DNA from: Haloferax sp. Atlit-12N
GTDB taxonomy: Archaea; Halobacteriota; Halobacteria; Halobacteriales; Haloferacaceae
Assembly (NCBI RefSeq): GCF_003383095.1
Contig: NZ_PSYW01000002.1
Span: forward strand, 744,001-808,000
Direction: 5' to 3'
DNA length: 64,000 nt
Below are positions 1 to 8,227 of this stretch, one piece after another. The position numbers and the translations under genes are program-made. Position 1 is the first letter of the stretch; every line of letters starts with the position of its first letter. Below the pieces are notes generated by a model. The model saw nothing but the letters and a program-made list of their open reading frames with translations, was not told where the DNA came from and ran no database searches.

Positions 1-2
1 GG

Positions 3-1613
3 GTTTCGGAGTTCATCGCCCGCGAGGGGGCAGGAGCGGTCGAACCATCCCACGACGTGACCTACGACGGTGACGACCGGTCGATACGTATCTTCGACCC
101 CTCGGACGAGTCGCACGACTGTCGCGGACTGTCCGTCGCCGCGGACGCCGACGTGGAGGCGCGGGTGTACGTCAATTCAGAGCTGACGGGGACGGAAGAC
201 TACCTGCAACACGTCCAAGCGATCTATCTCGGTCAAGACGACAACCGTCGACACGTCTGTGCCGGAATCGGCAATCACGGGCCTGGTAACAGCCCGCGAC
301 TCGGGATTTTCTCGCCCGACACGAACACCTGGGAGGCGTTCACGTCAATCGACGGCTGGGACCAACAGACGTGGTACGAACTCACTGTCTCGACACAGGG
401 GACGACCGTCGACATCTCGCTCGAATCGGCGGCCGATGGCACGACTCACGCACAGGGGACGTACGAGCTAGCGAATGAGACCGACGAGCGGGTCGGTATC
501 TTCGGTGGGTTCGGAACGCGACAGACGGGAAGTCTCTACTTCGATGGGTTTTCTGTCAACGGCACTGCGGTCGACTTCCTTCGGACGGATTTCGATGAGA
601 AGAGCGGTGTGTCGACCGACTGTCTGTATCTCACACCGCAAGACCAGGGGACGTATGCCGGCCGAGACGTGCCGAAGCCCGGCGAGGGGGAGCGCACGGA
701 CTACAACGAGACCGTTGGAAACGGCTTCAACTATCTCTACGACGTCAAACGTGACACAGACCCCAGCGGCTTCTTCAGCGTCGAGTGGAACGCGCTGGAC
801 TACTGGGACGTTCGGCCACGCGAGGCCGACTCCGTCCGGTTGCGGCTAACGATGCTGACGGCGTGCGACGATGTCGCAATCGCCACCGGTGACCCGCCGC
901 AGCGGTGGAACAACCCGAAGTCGCTGAACTACCTCCTCGCCCATCGACACCCCGAGGACGGCCAGTCCGTCTTTCGGTCCGTCATCGAATCGTACGAAGA
1001 CGAGCGAGCGGTCGCCGCTGTGACCGGCGCCCCCGTCGAGAGTCGCGACCCCACCGCCCGTGCAGTACAGGTCGAACTGAACAACGGACGGACAGACTAC
1101 ATCCTCTGTGCGACCGCTCGTCCCGATGATGAACCGACCGAGCACACCGTCGACGGCGTCTTCACCTGTGACGGTGCGGTTGCGGTCTACTCCACCGACA
1201 GCGATGGGAATCACGAACACGCCTATCTGCTCGATGGGTCGACGTTGACAGCCGACGGCGACCAGTTACTCGACCAGCAGCCCCGTATTGAGGGCGTCGT
1301 CGACGACTTCACGAGGTCGCTCTCGCTCGACAACGAACTGCACGTCAGCGTGACGAACGGCCCACTCGACCCCGGCCTCATCGAAAAAGCGGTCGGCTCG
1401 TGGGTGTACGCCGACGCGGTCGATGGCCGAAACGGAGCGTACGAAATCGTCGGCGTCGAGAACGTAACGAGCACCAGCGCGACGCTCAAACTCGGCGAGC
1501 AGACGACGGTCAAACAGTTCACCGACCCGAGCAACCCGGACGCCGGTTACGACTACATCCTCGAAGAACACGGACGGTTCGTCATCCCGCTGCGCACCAC
1601 GTGGTCGGGATAG
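3..1613 (+). CDS. Heparinase II/III-like polysaccharide lyase, C-terminal part (5' truncated by window)
   Basis: The reading frame is open from base 3, so the start lies outside the window; the internal GTG at 57 is not a convincing start. The visible 536 residues begin with a LamG/concanavalin-like beta-sandwich region (about the first 200 residues) and continue into a beta-rich region. In that region the stretch LNYLLAHRHPEDGQSVFRSV resembles the C-terminal beta-sheet domain of heparinase II/III family lyases, which cleave uronic-acid polysaccharides such as alginate or heparin-like glycans. The catalytic toroid would be upstream and is not visible. It would fit with the sugar-acid operon at 49-56 kb, although the two are far apart. 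Family call is by motif memory; the exact substrate is unknown. Confidence 0.6.
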   Translation, partial: VSEFIAREGAGAVEPSHDVTYDGDDRSIRIFDPSDESHDCRGLSVAADADVEARVYVNSELTGTEDYLQHVQAIYLGQDDNRRHVCAGIGNHGPGNSPRLGIFSPDTNTWEAFTSIDGWDQQTWYELTVSTQGTTVDISLESAADGTTHAQGTYELANETDERVGIFGGFGTRQTGSLYFDGFSVNGTAVDFLRTDFDEKSGVSTDCLYLTPQDQGTYAGRDVPKPGEGERTDYNETVGNGFNYLYDVKRDTDPSGFFSVEWNALDYWDVRPREADSVRLRLTMLTACDDVAIATGDPPQRWNNPKSLNYLLAHRHPEDGQSVFRSVIESYEDERAVAAVTGAPVESRDPTARAVQVELNNGRTDYILCATARPDDEPTEHTVDGVFTCDGAVAVYSTDSDGNHEHAYLLDGSTLTADGDQLLDQQPRIEGVVDDFTRSLSLDNELHVSVTNGPLDPGLIEKAVGSWVYADAVDGRNGAYEIVGVENVTSTSATLKLGEQTTVKQFTDPSNPDAGYDYILEEHGRFVIPLRTTWSG

Positions 1614-1682
1614 CCGCCCCATCAGCCTTCGTCCGGTCGCGCGCACCCGTTCGGCCCCGCGCGTCGACGTGGTGGGGGTGCA

Positions 1683-1958
1683 CTACTTCTTCAGGCCGAG
1701 AATCCACTCGCACTTCCCGCAGGGCGTCTTGCCCGTTCGCTTGGCCTCGGCGCGGGTGACCTCGACGAACCGGCCGTCGCTGTGGCCGCCGCAGACGATG
1801 TCGCCGTCGTCGTCGAGTTCGTGGTACGCGTAGCCGCCGGTGTACGCACCATTGGGGGTCGTAGCCACGCGGTCGTCGTCGTCGCGGGTGTCCTGTGCAG
1901 CGAGTTCGCTTCGCTGCTCGCTCGTGGGTTTCTGGTCGATGTGCTCTCGCGTCGGCAT
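1683..1958 (-). CDS. Small cysteine-containing haloarchaeal protein
   Basis: A 91-residue acidic protein with a likely zinc-binding set: Cys-Gly-Gly-His in the middle and a C-terminal CGKC. Spacing (CGGH then about 20 residues then CxxC) suggests one structural zinc. The N-terminal third is hydrophilic and probably disordered. It is transcribed convergently to the lyase gene before it, with about 70 bases between. I do not recognise a function; similar short CxxC proteins are common and mostly uncharacterised in haloarchaea. Confidence 0.6.
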   Translation of the reverse strand: MPTREHIDQKPTSEQRSELAAQDTRDDDDRVATTPNGAYTGGYAYHELDDDGDIVCGGHSDGRFVEVTRAEAKRTGKTPCGKCEWILGLKK

Positions 1959-2111
1959 CCGTGCAGGAACACTCGCCCGGCGGCATATGTTTATTTCGGC
2001 CGCGACAGACCGTGAAAAACCGTCATAGATACCCGCGGCGCGAGATGGGTTCTTGTCACCAGTTCGTGCTCGGGCTAACTGTTATTATACCTCGTTGCAC
2101 TATATCAGACA

Positions 2112-2801
2112 GTGTCCGAAGAAACAAAACAAGGTATAAACATCTGCCTTCCCGTCACCCCCGGTGATGACGCGAAGATATTCAGGCTCCACGCGGCCGA
2201 CGACCTGCTTCGACTGCTCGTCGACGCCCACCAGTCAGAGTTCACGATAAAGGAGCTGTCCGAGATGACCGACCGGAGTCGGTCAACAGTCTGGCGGGCA
2301 GTCGAGTTCCTCGACGAACTCGACATCGTTCAGGTGCGAGAGACGACACAGCGAAAGTACGTCTCTATCGACCCCGCGCGACTCCAGAAAGACGACCCGA
2401 TACTCGGCATCGAACAGACCGAGTACCACGCTCCGGTTCGTACGTTCGTAGAGCGCGTCGAGACAGTGGTCGAGAACTCGGACCAAGTCGACCAACTGCT
2501 CGGCGTTCTCGTGTTTGGGAGCGTCGCTCGCGGTGAGGCCGACCGGAAGAGCGACATCGACGTGTTTGTCCTCGTTGACGGCGACCGAACGACTGCTCGT
2601 CGTGTCGTCTCGAACGTGGCTAGTGAACTCGGCGAAGAGCGATTTGACGGCGACCGGTACACGTTCGAACCGTTCGTCGAGAGTGAGGGGAGTTCGATCC
2701 GAGCGGGCCAAAAGCTTCGAGAGATATTCCGAGAGGGAATCACCGTCTACGGTGGCGACGAGTTCCAACGACTTCGGACGACGGTGATGAGTCGTGAGTA
2801 G
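2112..2801 (+). CDS. HTH-MNT nucleotidyltransferase-type antitoxin
   Basis: 229 residues with two parts. Residues 25-90 form a winged helix (TIKELSEMTDRSRSTVWRAV). Residues 125-215 form a minimal nucleotidyltransferase domain with the signature GSVARGEADRKSDIDV at 136-151; Gly136-Ser137 and the metal ligands Asp148 and Asp150 are intact. In MNT-HEPN modules this enzyme transfers AMP to a tyrosine of the HEPN partner and neutralises it. The gene starts with GTG and overlaps the HEPN gene by 8 bases, so the two are translationally coupled. The fused HTH suggests autoregulation. Function is known for the family and inferred here. Confidence 0.85.
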   Translation: MSEETKQGINICLPVTPGDDAKIFRLHAADDLLRLLVDAHQSEFTIKELSEMTDRSRSTVWRAVEFLDELDIVQVRETTQRKYVSIDPARLQKDDPILGIEQTEYHAPVRTFVERVETVVENSDQVDQLLGVLVFGSVARGEADRKSDIDVFVLVDGDRTTARRVVSNVASELGEERFDGDRYTFEPFVESEGSSIRAGQKLREIFREGITVYGGDEFQRLRTTVMSRE

Positions 2802-3279
2802 TTCTCGAATTGAGACGTTGGTCGACGAGGTGCAAGCCGCCTTCGACTATCGGCCCGAAAATATCGAGGAAGGGCTAGAGACGAGCGAGGCGGACGTCCT
2901 CCAGCTCCGAAAGTCGTGTCGACTACTCGCGGGTGCAGGAACGCTGCTGAAACAAGGGTTCTACACATTGGTAATCGAGGCGTCGTTCGTCGCGATCGAG
3001 CGCGTTGTCGAGTTCAAACTCCTCGAAGGTGGCATCGAACCGCGAGACCTTCCCGGAACACACCCCGGCGTGTACACAGAAGCAGCGAGACGCGGGATTC
3101 TTTCAGAACACGTCGCCGAGAGTCTCCAAGATCTGTGGCGGAACCACCGTGCGAAGACGTACTACCAAGATGGACTCGCAGCGAGAGAGCGCGCAGAGAT
3201 GCTATACGAACTCGCGTCGGAGACCCACGAGTACGTCGTTAATCAGTCGGCGAAGAAACACGAGTGCATCTGCCAGTGA
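2794..3279 (+). CDS. HEPN-domain toxin partner with altered active site
   Basis: 161 residues, largely helical, starting with GTG inside the end of the MNT gene. HEPN toxins are RNases with an Rx4-6H motif; in HepT-type proteins the motif is Rx4HxY and the Tyr is AMPylated by MNT. The matching stretch here is RNHRAKTYY at 116-124: Arg116 and Tyr123 line up, but the position of the catalytic His is Lys121. A His at 118 does not have the usual spacing. The protein may therefore be inactive, act non-catalytically, or use another residue. Operon position and length fit the HEPN family well. Confidence 0.75.
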   Translation: MSSSRIETLVDEVQAAFDYRPENIEEGLETSEADVLQLRKSCRLLAGAGTLLKQGFYTLVIEASFVAIERVVEFKLLEGGIEPRDLPGTHPGVYTEAARRGILSEHVAESLQDLWRNHRAKTYYQDGLAARERAEMLYELASETHEYVVNQSAKKHECICQ

Positions 3280-3440
3280 TTGAACAAGAAGTCCGGCTGG
3301 ACGAGACACCCCACGTTTCGTTCGCTCACGAGAGCGCTGCCCTCGTGAACGCAGTCGACTCCCACTCACACTCTCCGGTCAAACCGTGCGGAAGGGACCG
3401 CCCATCTAGTTTAGGCGAAATCCTTTGTCGGAGTGGGCCG

Positions 3441-3776
3441 ATGGAGCCGACAATGAGTCGGACGCTCGAACTCACTGGCGCGCGGCTCAGCTACTTGCTG
3501 TACGCGGTCCAACTAGCTGTGCTCGCATTGGTCCTCGCGTTCGTCGTGCCCGCACTCGAGTACCCAGTCAACATCTTCTTGGGCGGGTTGTTCGCCGTGG
3601 TCATGCTCGCGTCGGTGGTCGCGCTGTGGCGGCGTGCGGCCGGACGAGACGGGGGCAGCCAGCTCGGAACCGCGGACGACATCACGTATGACCCGGTTGC
3701 CGAGCCCGGGCAGGCCGCCCGCGACAGGTGGGAGAAAGCCGTTCGACGGCTTCCCGGGTTTGATGACGAGAAGTGA
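3441..3776 (+). CDS. Small two-helix membrane protein
   Basis: 111 residues from the ATG at 3441; the frame is open further upstream, but the extension is low in hydrophobic residues and has no homology-like features. Two adjacent transmembrane helices span roughly residues 15-60, followed by an RRAAGRD positive patch and an acidic cytoplasmic tail of about 40 residues. A second ATG at 3453 is possible. No function recognised. It converges with the halogenase-like gene downstream. Confidence 0.6.
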   Translation: MEPTMSRTLELTGARLSYLLYAVQLAVLALVLAFVVPALEYPVNIFLGGLFAVVMLASVVALWRRAAGRDGGSQLGTADDITYDPVAEPGQAARDRWEKAVRRLPGFDDEK

Positions 3777-3815
3777 GACACCGTCCTCGGTCCGTCTGTA
3801 GCGAGGTTCAGGGAG

Positions 3816-5525
3816 TTAGGCCATCTCGGGAACGGGAAAGTCGAACAGTTCCGCGCGAAGCTGTTCGGGTGACTCGGTCTTTCCCCACTGAATGAGTTTC
3901 CCCACGAGCTCGGGGTCGGAGAAGTCGACGTGTCGCGCCCGCTCGTCGCCCCAGTCGTAGACGTGCTTCGGGAGCCAGTCTGCCCGTCGCAGTTCCGCGA
4001 ACAGCAGGCCAGCGGCCTCGTCAACGCTCGCGTCGTCCGCCCGGTAGGCGTCCAGTATCTCGCCCATTCGTCGGTGTATCTCGGCTTTCTCCGGCACGAA
4101 CGGCGCGCCATCGCCCGGCGTCGGTTCTTCGAGAAGCGAGTCGAACTCGGCGGGCTGTCCCGACGCGAGGTAGGTAAAGCAATGCCGCTGGAGATACAGG
4201 TCGTGAAACAGGACCTGCCCCAGCCACATCTGGGTCCACGCGTTCCAGAGCCGGAAGTCACCCATCGATTTGTACGCGTTGCTGATGACCCGGTCGTTGG
4301 TCGCGAGTTGGCGGCGGTGCATCTCGTCGATGGGCGCGAAGCGCGTCGCCGAGAACTCGTCGTCTTCGAACGCGTCCAGCAGCAGGTTGGTCGACACGAA
4401 GACGGATTCGAGGGTGTTCACCAGCCCGACCGCATAGAGCGGGTCGACGAAGCCGTAGGTGTTGTTGGTCAGGTAGTGGCGGTGCCCCGCGGACTGATTG
4501 GCGGTCCGCTGGAGTCTCCCGGTCCGGACCCACGGTCGCACCGGCGTCGCCGACTCGACATGGCGTTCGATGTCGGGAAACTCGGCGATGACTCGGCGAG
4601 CCTCTCGCTCGGCGCTGACCGACTCGTCTGTGGGGTACTGCGTCCGGTCGAGCACCAACCCGACGCTCGCCTTGTTCGCCTCGGAGCGCTCGAAGTTGTC
4701 GAAGGGAATAATCCACATCCATCCCCCGTCGAACACGTGGTGGAGCGTCCCGTCGTGGAGGCGGTTAGACTGTCCGGGGCGGGCAGCCTCGTCGAGTAGC
4801 TCGTCGAACGGAGCGAGCCCTTCGACGTGCGTGAAGATGGCGCGCGAATCCGTCTCCAACTCCGGCGCGTCCTCGCGATACCCCATCTCGTCGGCGAGGA
4901 CGGAGTTCCCGCCGGTGCCATCGACGTAGAACGTCGCGTCGATACGACCGCGGTCGGTCGTCACGGCCACCTCGTCTTGCCCGATGTCCACGCCGGTGAT
5001 TTCGGTCTCGTCGAGGTACTCGACGCCGTACCGCTCGGCGGCCGCGACCAGATACTGGTCGACCTCCGAACGCAGGAGGTGGCTTTCGCTGTAGAACGGC
5101 AGGCTCGGCGGGATCAACTGGTGGCTGTGGTCCGTCGCGACCGACTGGCCTGGCTCGTGGTACGCGAAGCCGATGGAGTGTTTGATACCGCACGACGACG
5201 TGACGTTGTCGACGATGTCGTTGGTGTCGCTGAGATACTGAATCTCCGGGATGCCGTGGTACTCCCCGAGAATCCACATCCACATCGAACTCTGCGGGAG
5301 CATCGCCTCGCCGACGGCGAACCGCGGATGCGACCCGGCCTCCAGCATCACCACGTCGAGGCCGTGTTTCCCCAGAATCATCGCGGTGAGCGATGCCGAC
5401 ATCCCGGAGCCGCCGATAATTACGTCGTAGGTGTCGGTCGTTGGTGATTCTCCGTTGCCCCGGTCGTCTCGTCGCCCGTGCTGTCGATTCTCGTCGCCCG
5501 AATCGGTCTGCCCTGTCCGTTCCAT
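3816..5525 (-). CDS. Flavin-dependent halogenase-like FAD monooxygenase
   Basis: 569 residues. A disordered hydrophilic leader (1-30) is followed by an FAD-binding Rossmann motif (IIGGSGMSAS, 36-45), the GEAMLP motif at 72-77 typical of tryptophan-halogenase-like proteins, and the halogenase signature WxWxIP as WMWIIP at 269-274. DPLYAVGL at 361-368 matches the late FAD-binding motif. Lys115 in GIKHSIGF sits where halogenases carry the Lys that handles hypohalous acid. Known members use FADH2, O2 and halide to halogenate aromatic or phenolic substrates. The substrate is unknown, and no flavin reductase or carrier protein is adjacent. A role as a non-halogenating reductase or hydroxylase of the same superfamily cannot be excluded. 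Confidence 0.75.
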   Translation of the reverse strand: MERTGQTDSGDENRQHGRRDDRGNGESPTTDTYDVIIGGSGMSASLTAMILGKHGLDVVMLEAGSHPRFAVGEAMLPQSSMWMWILGEYHGIPEIQYLSDTNDIVDNVTSSCGIKHSIGFAYHEPGQSVATDHSHQLIPPSLPFYSESHLLRSEVDQYLVAAAERYGVEYLDETEITGVDIGQDEVAVTTDRGRIDATFYVDGTGGNSVLADEMGYREDAPELETDSRAIFTHVEGLAPFDELLDEAARPGQSNRLHDGTLHHVFDGGWMWIIPFDNFERSEANKASVGLVLDRTQYPTDESVSAEREARRVIAEFPDIERHVESATPVRPWVRTGRLQRTANQSAGHRHYLTNNTYGFVDPLYAVGLVNTLESVFVSTNLLLDAFEDDEFSATRFAPIDEMHRRQLATNDRVISNAYKSMGDFRLWNAWTQMWLGQVLFHDLYLQRHCFTYLASGQPAEFDSLLEEPTPGDGAPFVPEKAEIHRRMGEILDAYRADDASVDEAAGLLFAELRRADWLPKHVYDWGDERARHVDFSDPELVGKLIQWGKTESPEQLRAELFDFPVPEMA

Positions 5526-5562
5526 ATCCTGCTCGACGGACAGATCAGGATTATAGTCATTC

Positions 5563-5581
5563 CCTGAGACGGCGTCTCAGG
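5563..5581. promoter_or_regulatory. Perfect palindrome in the halogenase promoter
   Basis: CCTGAGAC-GGC-GTCTCAGG: 8-base arms around a 3-base spacer. It lies about 40 bases upstream of the halogenase start. An A/T-rich TATA-like stretch (ACTATAAT on the minus strand, near 5550-5558) sits between them at the distance expected for a leaderless archaeal transcript. The palindrome would overlap the BRE/TFB site. A further GTGAGAC half site follows at about 5585. The adjacent HTH regulator is the obvious candidate binder (inference). Confidence 0.6.
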
Positions 5582-5627
5582 TCGTGAGACACGGTTCACG
5601 CAGCATACAGATTTTGCGCGGGAGTGG

Positions 5628-6413
5628 CTACAGCCCGGTACTCATCTGCGTCACGTCGAGCCTGTCCGCTTCGCGCTTGTAGCGCCGATAGAGATCCACG
5701 GCCCACTCGCGAGCCTCGGGGTCATCGGTCGTGACGGAGGCAATCGGGAGGGCTGTCTCGTCGTCGAAGCCGCCGACGATGACCACGTCGTCGATGATGC
5801 CCATCGTGAACGGCAGTCCGGGGTGGGTGTACAACGCGGGCGCGTCAGCCGACGCGATGGTGTCGAACGCGTTCTTCGAGGCGTTTCGGTCCGCTTCGAG
5901 CGCCAGCGGCGTACAGATGGCCTCGAAGTCCACGTCGTTTTGGGCGTGCTCGATACCCTGTTCTGTGACCTTCGGCGGGCAGCCGGCGACGACCAGACTC
6001 CGCGAGCGGTCGAACGACGCGAACTGTTCGAGCCACGGTTCGATGGGCGCGTTCGGGTTCTGCGGCGTGGCGACGTGGAGATCGGCGTCGGCAAACAGAT
6101 GGACGTGACGCGTGAACTCCGGCGCTGAAATCTGAGCGAGCAGGGGTTCTAATCGGTCGGCCGCAGCGATTGAGCGCTCGAATCGGGACACGGCATCGGC
6201 CACGGCACAGCCCGCGCCCGTCGTCTGGTAGCCCGTCGCCGTCTGTTCGAGCAACTGCCCGTCCGTGAGCGCGGACGTCCACCGATAGGCCGTCGCACGA
6301 GAGATGTCGAGTTCATCCTGGAGCGTGGACCTATCGAGCGGCCCATCACGGGCCGCATCCAACAGCGGTGCCTGGTCCAGCAACTGGTGTGAGTCCGGTC
6401 CGTGAGGAGTCAT
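5628..6413 (-). CDS. HTH transcriptional regulator (COG4742/FilR1-like)
   Basis: 261 residues from ATG 6413; an in-frame start 7 codons upstream is also possible. Residues about 10-80 form a winged helix (LQDELDISRATAYRWTSAL). The rest resembles the effector domain of haloarchaeal DUF1724-type regulators, ending in ALYTHPGLPFTMGIIDDVVI and a DLYRRYKREA helix. It lies directly upstream of the halogenase gene in the same direction, with 102 bases between that contain the palindrome. It probably controls the halogenase gene and may sense its substrate or product (inference from position). Confidence 0.75.
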   Translation of the reverse strand: MTPHGPDSHQLLDQAPLLDAARDGPLDRSTLQDELDISRATAYRWTSALTDGQLLEQTATGYQTTGAGCAVADAVSRFERSIAAADRLEPLLAQISAPEFTRHVHLFADADLHVATPQNPNAPIEPWLEQFASFDRSRSLVVAGCPPKVTEQGIEHAQNDVDFEAICTPLALEADRNASKNAFDTIASADAPALYTHPGLPFTMGIIDDVVIVGGFDDETALPIASVTTDDPEAREWAVDLYRRYKREADRLDVTQMSTGL

Positions 6414-6534
6414 GTTCTCGGAACGGACCTGCAAACTGTAAGTGTATCTCTAGAAGACTGTCGAGAAATCGAGGATGACTGAAACTCGTCTGTCGACGAC
6501 GCTGCCGTCGCGACGCGCCGACCGGGCGAACAAC

Positions 6535-6915
6535 TCACCGAATCCGGTCGTGAATCTCGAGGAACCCGAGCGACCACACGAGTGCCCCAGCCAGTCCGGT
6601 GAACGCCGATGCGTTCCCCAAGAGCCCGAGCCACTCCCCGTACAGGACGCCCGCGTTGAAGCCGAGGAAGAACCCGTCGAACGACGCGATGGTCTTCGCA
6701 CGGACTCCCGCGTAGCGTTCGAGGACGACGAGCCCACACAGGAGGACGACAGACCCGGCGAGGAGCGCACCGCCGATGTGTACGAGTGAGGCCTGCCGGC
6801 CCACCGTCGACTCGACGTACCAAAACGGACCGAAGGGCGCACCGAGAGCGACAGCGATGAGCGCGTACGTCCCGAGCCGTTTGCTCGTCTCGCCGAGTGT
6901 GTGGGTGTCGGTCAT
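6535..6915 (-). CDS. Four-helix membrane protein, unknown function
   Basis: 126 residues with four predicted transmembrane helices: about 15-35, 43-63, 75-93 and 98-118. The N-terminal MTDTHTLGETSKR is cytoplasmic-like, and the C-terminus is a short charged tail (EIHDRIR). No catalytic motif is seen. It lies upstream of the COG4742-type regulator in the same direction, but with about 120 bases between, so co-transcription is uncertain. Confidence 0.65.
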   Translation of the reverse strand: MTDTHTLGETSKRLGTYALIAVALGAPFGPFWYVESTVGRQASLVHIGGALLAGSVVLLCGLVVLERYAGVRAKTIASFDGFFLGFNAGVLYGEWLGLLGNASAFTGLAGALVWSLGFLEIHDRIR

Positions 6916-6974
6916 TTCGTATTCGTGTGTCGGTTCGGGGAGTGAAATAAGTCCGCGCCGTCTCGTCGGGGGTG

Positions 6975-7115
6975 TTACTGGAGACCCCGACCGGGTGGGT
7001 CACCGAGGAGTCCCTCGCTCCGGACCAGGATGTACAGGAGGATAGGGCCGACGACCAGGAACAACACAAACAGCAGGCCGATGAGTCCCTTGAGTATCGA
7101 CTGTACGGGAACCAT
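6975..7115 (-). CDS. Single-helix small membrane protein
   Basis: 46 residues starting at ATG 7115 (MVPVQSILKGLIGLLFVLF...). One hydrophobic helix of about 25 residues is followed by a short RSEGLLGDPPGRG tail. A longer in-frame extension to 7247 is Arg/Cys-rich with no coding character and is rejected. It lies upstream of the four-helix membrane protein with about 60 bases between, so the two may be co-transcribed. Function unknown. Confidence 0.5.
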   Translation of the reverse strand: MVPVQSILKGLIGLLFVLFLVVGPILLYILVRSEGLLGDPPGRGLQ

Positions 7116-8227
7116 ATTCTCCGTCTTCAGTTCGAGTCGGAAAAATCCACTCCCGTTGGTGGGGCGAGTCAGCGTACACCCACACATTCTCCCGCAACAA
7201 CGTGTCCGCTGTGGCCGTCGTCGCGTCGACTCCAAGTCGGCCGGCAATCGCGGCCAAATTCGGGCCCTCTCGACGAACCCCCATTTCAGGTCGAACGGGT
7301 CGAACTAACCGTTCAGACGGCGACAGACGGGAGACTGTGGACTGTCGCCGACGCGCGTCGTGCCTGCATCGAGACGCCACTTCGAGGCGGATTTCCGCGT
7401 TCGGAATCGGTCGATACACCCCATCCACGACTGGGTGTACCGGGGAATTGACGATTTTCGACCCTGCCAAAGCGACGACGAACGGCCGTCGAGACGGCAT
7501 TCGCAGGGGGACTGTGAACCTACAAATACGCCCAGGGAGGGTGTGAGACGGCTGCAGGCCGGAATTGGGTAAGGCGACGAACGCCACACAGCCGGCGTCG
7601 ATGGCCGCCCGGATGCGTCACGAATCGACGCGAATCGAGTACACCCTTGCGGAGAATCGGCGTCCATGTACACCCCTGCATGTCGGGGGTGTAGCGCGTG
7701 TCTCCCGGTTCACCCTCGCTACCAGGGGTGTAGAATCAGCCGGGTATTTCGGCAGGGGTGTATCGCGGTGGGCGGCGTGGTAGCGTCGGCGCAGTCGTGA
7801 ATGGCTGGCTGTGGAGTGCGCCGGTTCGCCGTCTACGGTTGTGTTAGATTCTCCATACGAATCGGATGCCTCGGACTGTCGCCAGCGCGGCATCGCTCCG
7901 GTGTGCGTCCGCAACTGAGTGGTGAGACCAGCGCGTTACAGGTGGGCGAACGACGCCAAGCGTACCAGCCCGCGGTCGACCACTCGCCGTGAAACGACTG
8001 TTGAAACCTCCCGGTATGTCTGGCGAGTTGCTGACTAGTGAAGTGCCAACAGAACCACGAAAACCCGAGCAGAGCGACTCCCAACGATTCAACGGTGACG
8101 GCTGTCAGGGGAGCCGTCTCGATATGTTGGGATTCGATAAACAGGACCCCCGTGGTCAACAGTTCACTACATAGCACTAGTGTCAAATATTATAAGTTCT
8201 TAACGTGCCCGCCCGAGGGCATCGGGT
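7116..8227. other. 1.1-kb region without a convincing gene
   Basis: Open frames here are short and have the arginine- or serine-rich composition of shadow frames. The region holds the TACACCC repeat cluster (7415-7762). An A/T-rich promoter-like segment (AATATTATAAG, near 8187-8197) precedes the Tat-exported propeller gene. A minus-strand frame at 7833-8186 with two hydrophobic stretches is the only weak coding candidate. The region could be a decayed gene or a long regulatory or non-coding RNA locus. Confidence 0.4.
7415..7762. repeat. Cluster of seven TACACCC/GGGTGTA motifs
   Basis: Forward copies (TACACCC) start at 7415, 7640 and 7669. Inverted copies (GGGTGTA) end at 7439, 7693, 7732 and 7762. 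The best pair is TACACCCCTGC at 7669-7679 and its exact complement GCAGGGGTGTA at 7752-7762. The first two copies also form a small inverted repeat (7415-7439). No gene covers the cluster, so codon use does not explain it. A protein-binding array or structured transcript is possible. Confidence 0.45.

Noticed and set aside
7669-7762. TACACCCC repeats as replication-origin (ORB) boxes
   Set aside because: The motif does not match the longer haloarchaeal ORB consensus as I know it, and no orc1/cdc6 gene is nearby.
7833-8186. Minus-strand 117-codon frame with two hydrophobic stretches
   Set aside because: Only the first 55 residues look membrane-like; the rest is Arg/Ser/Cys-rich like a shadow frame, and no start signal is visible. 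It may be a decayed gene, but support is too weak.
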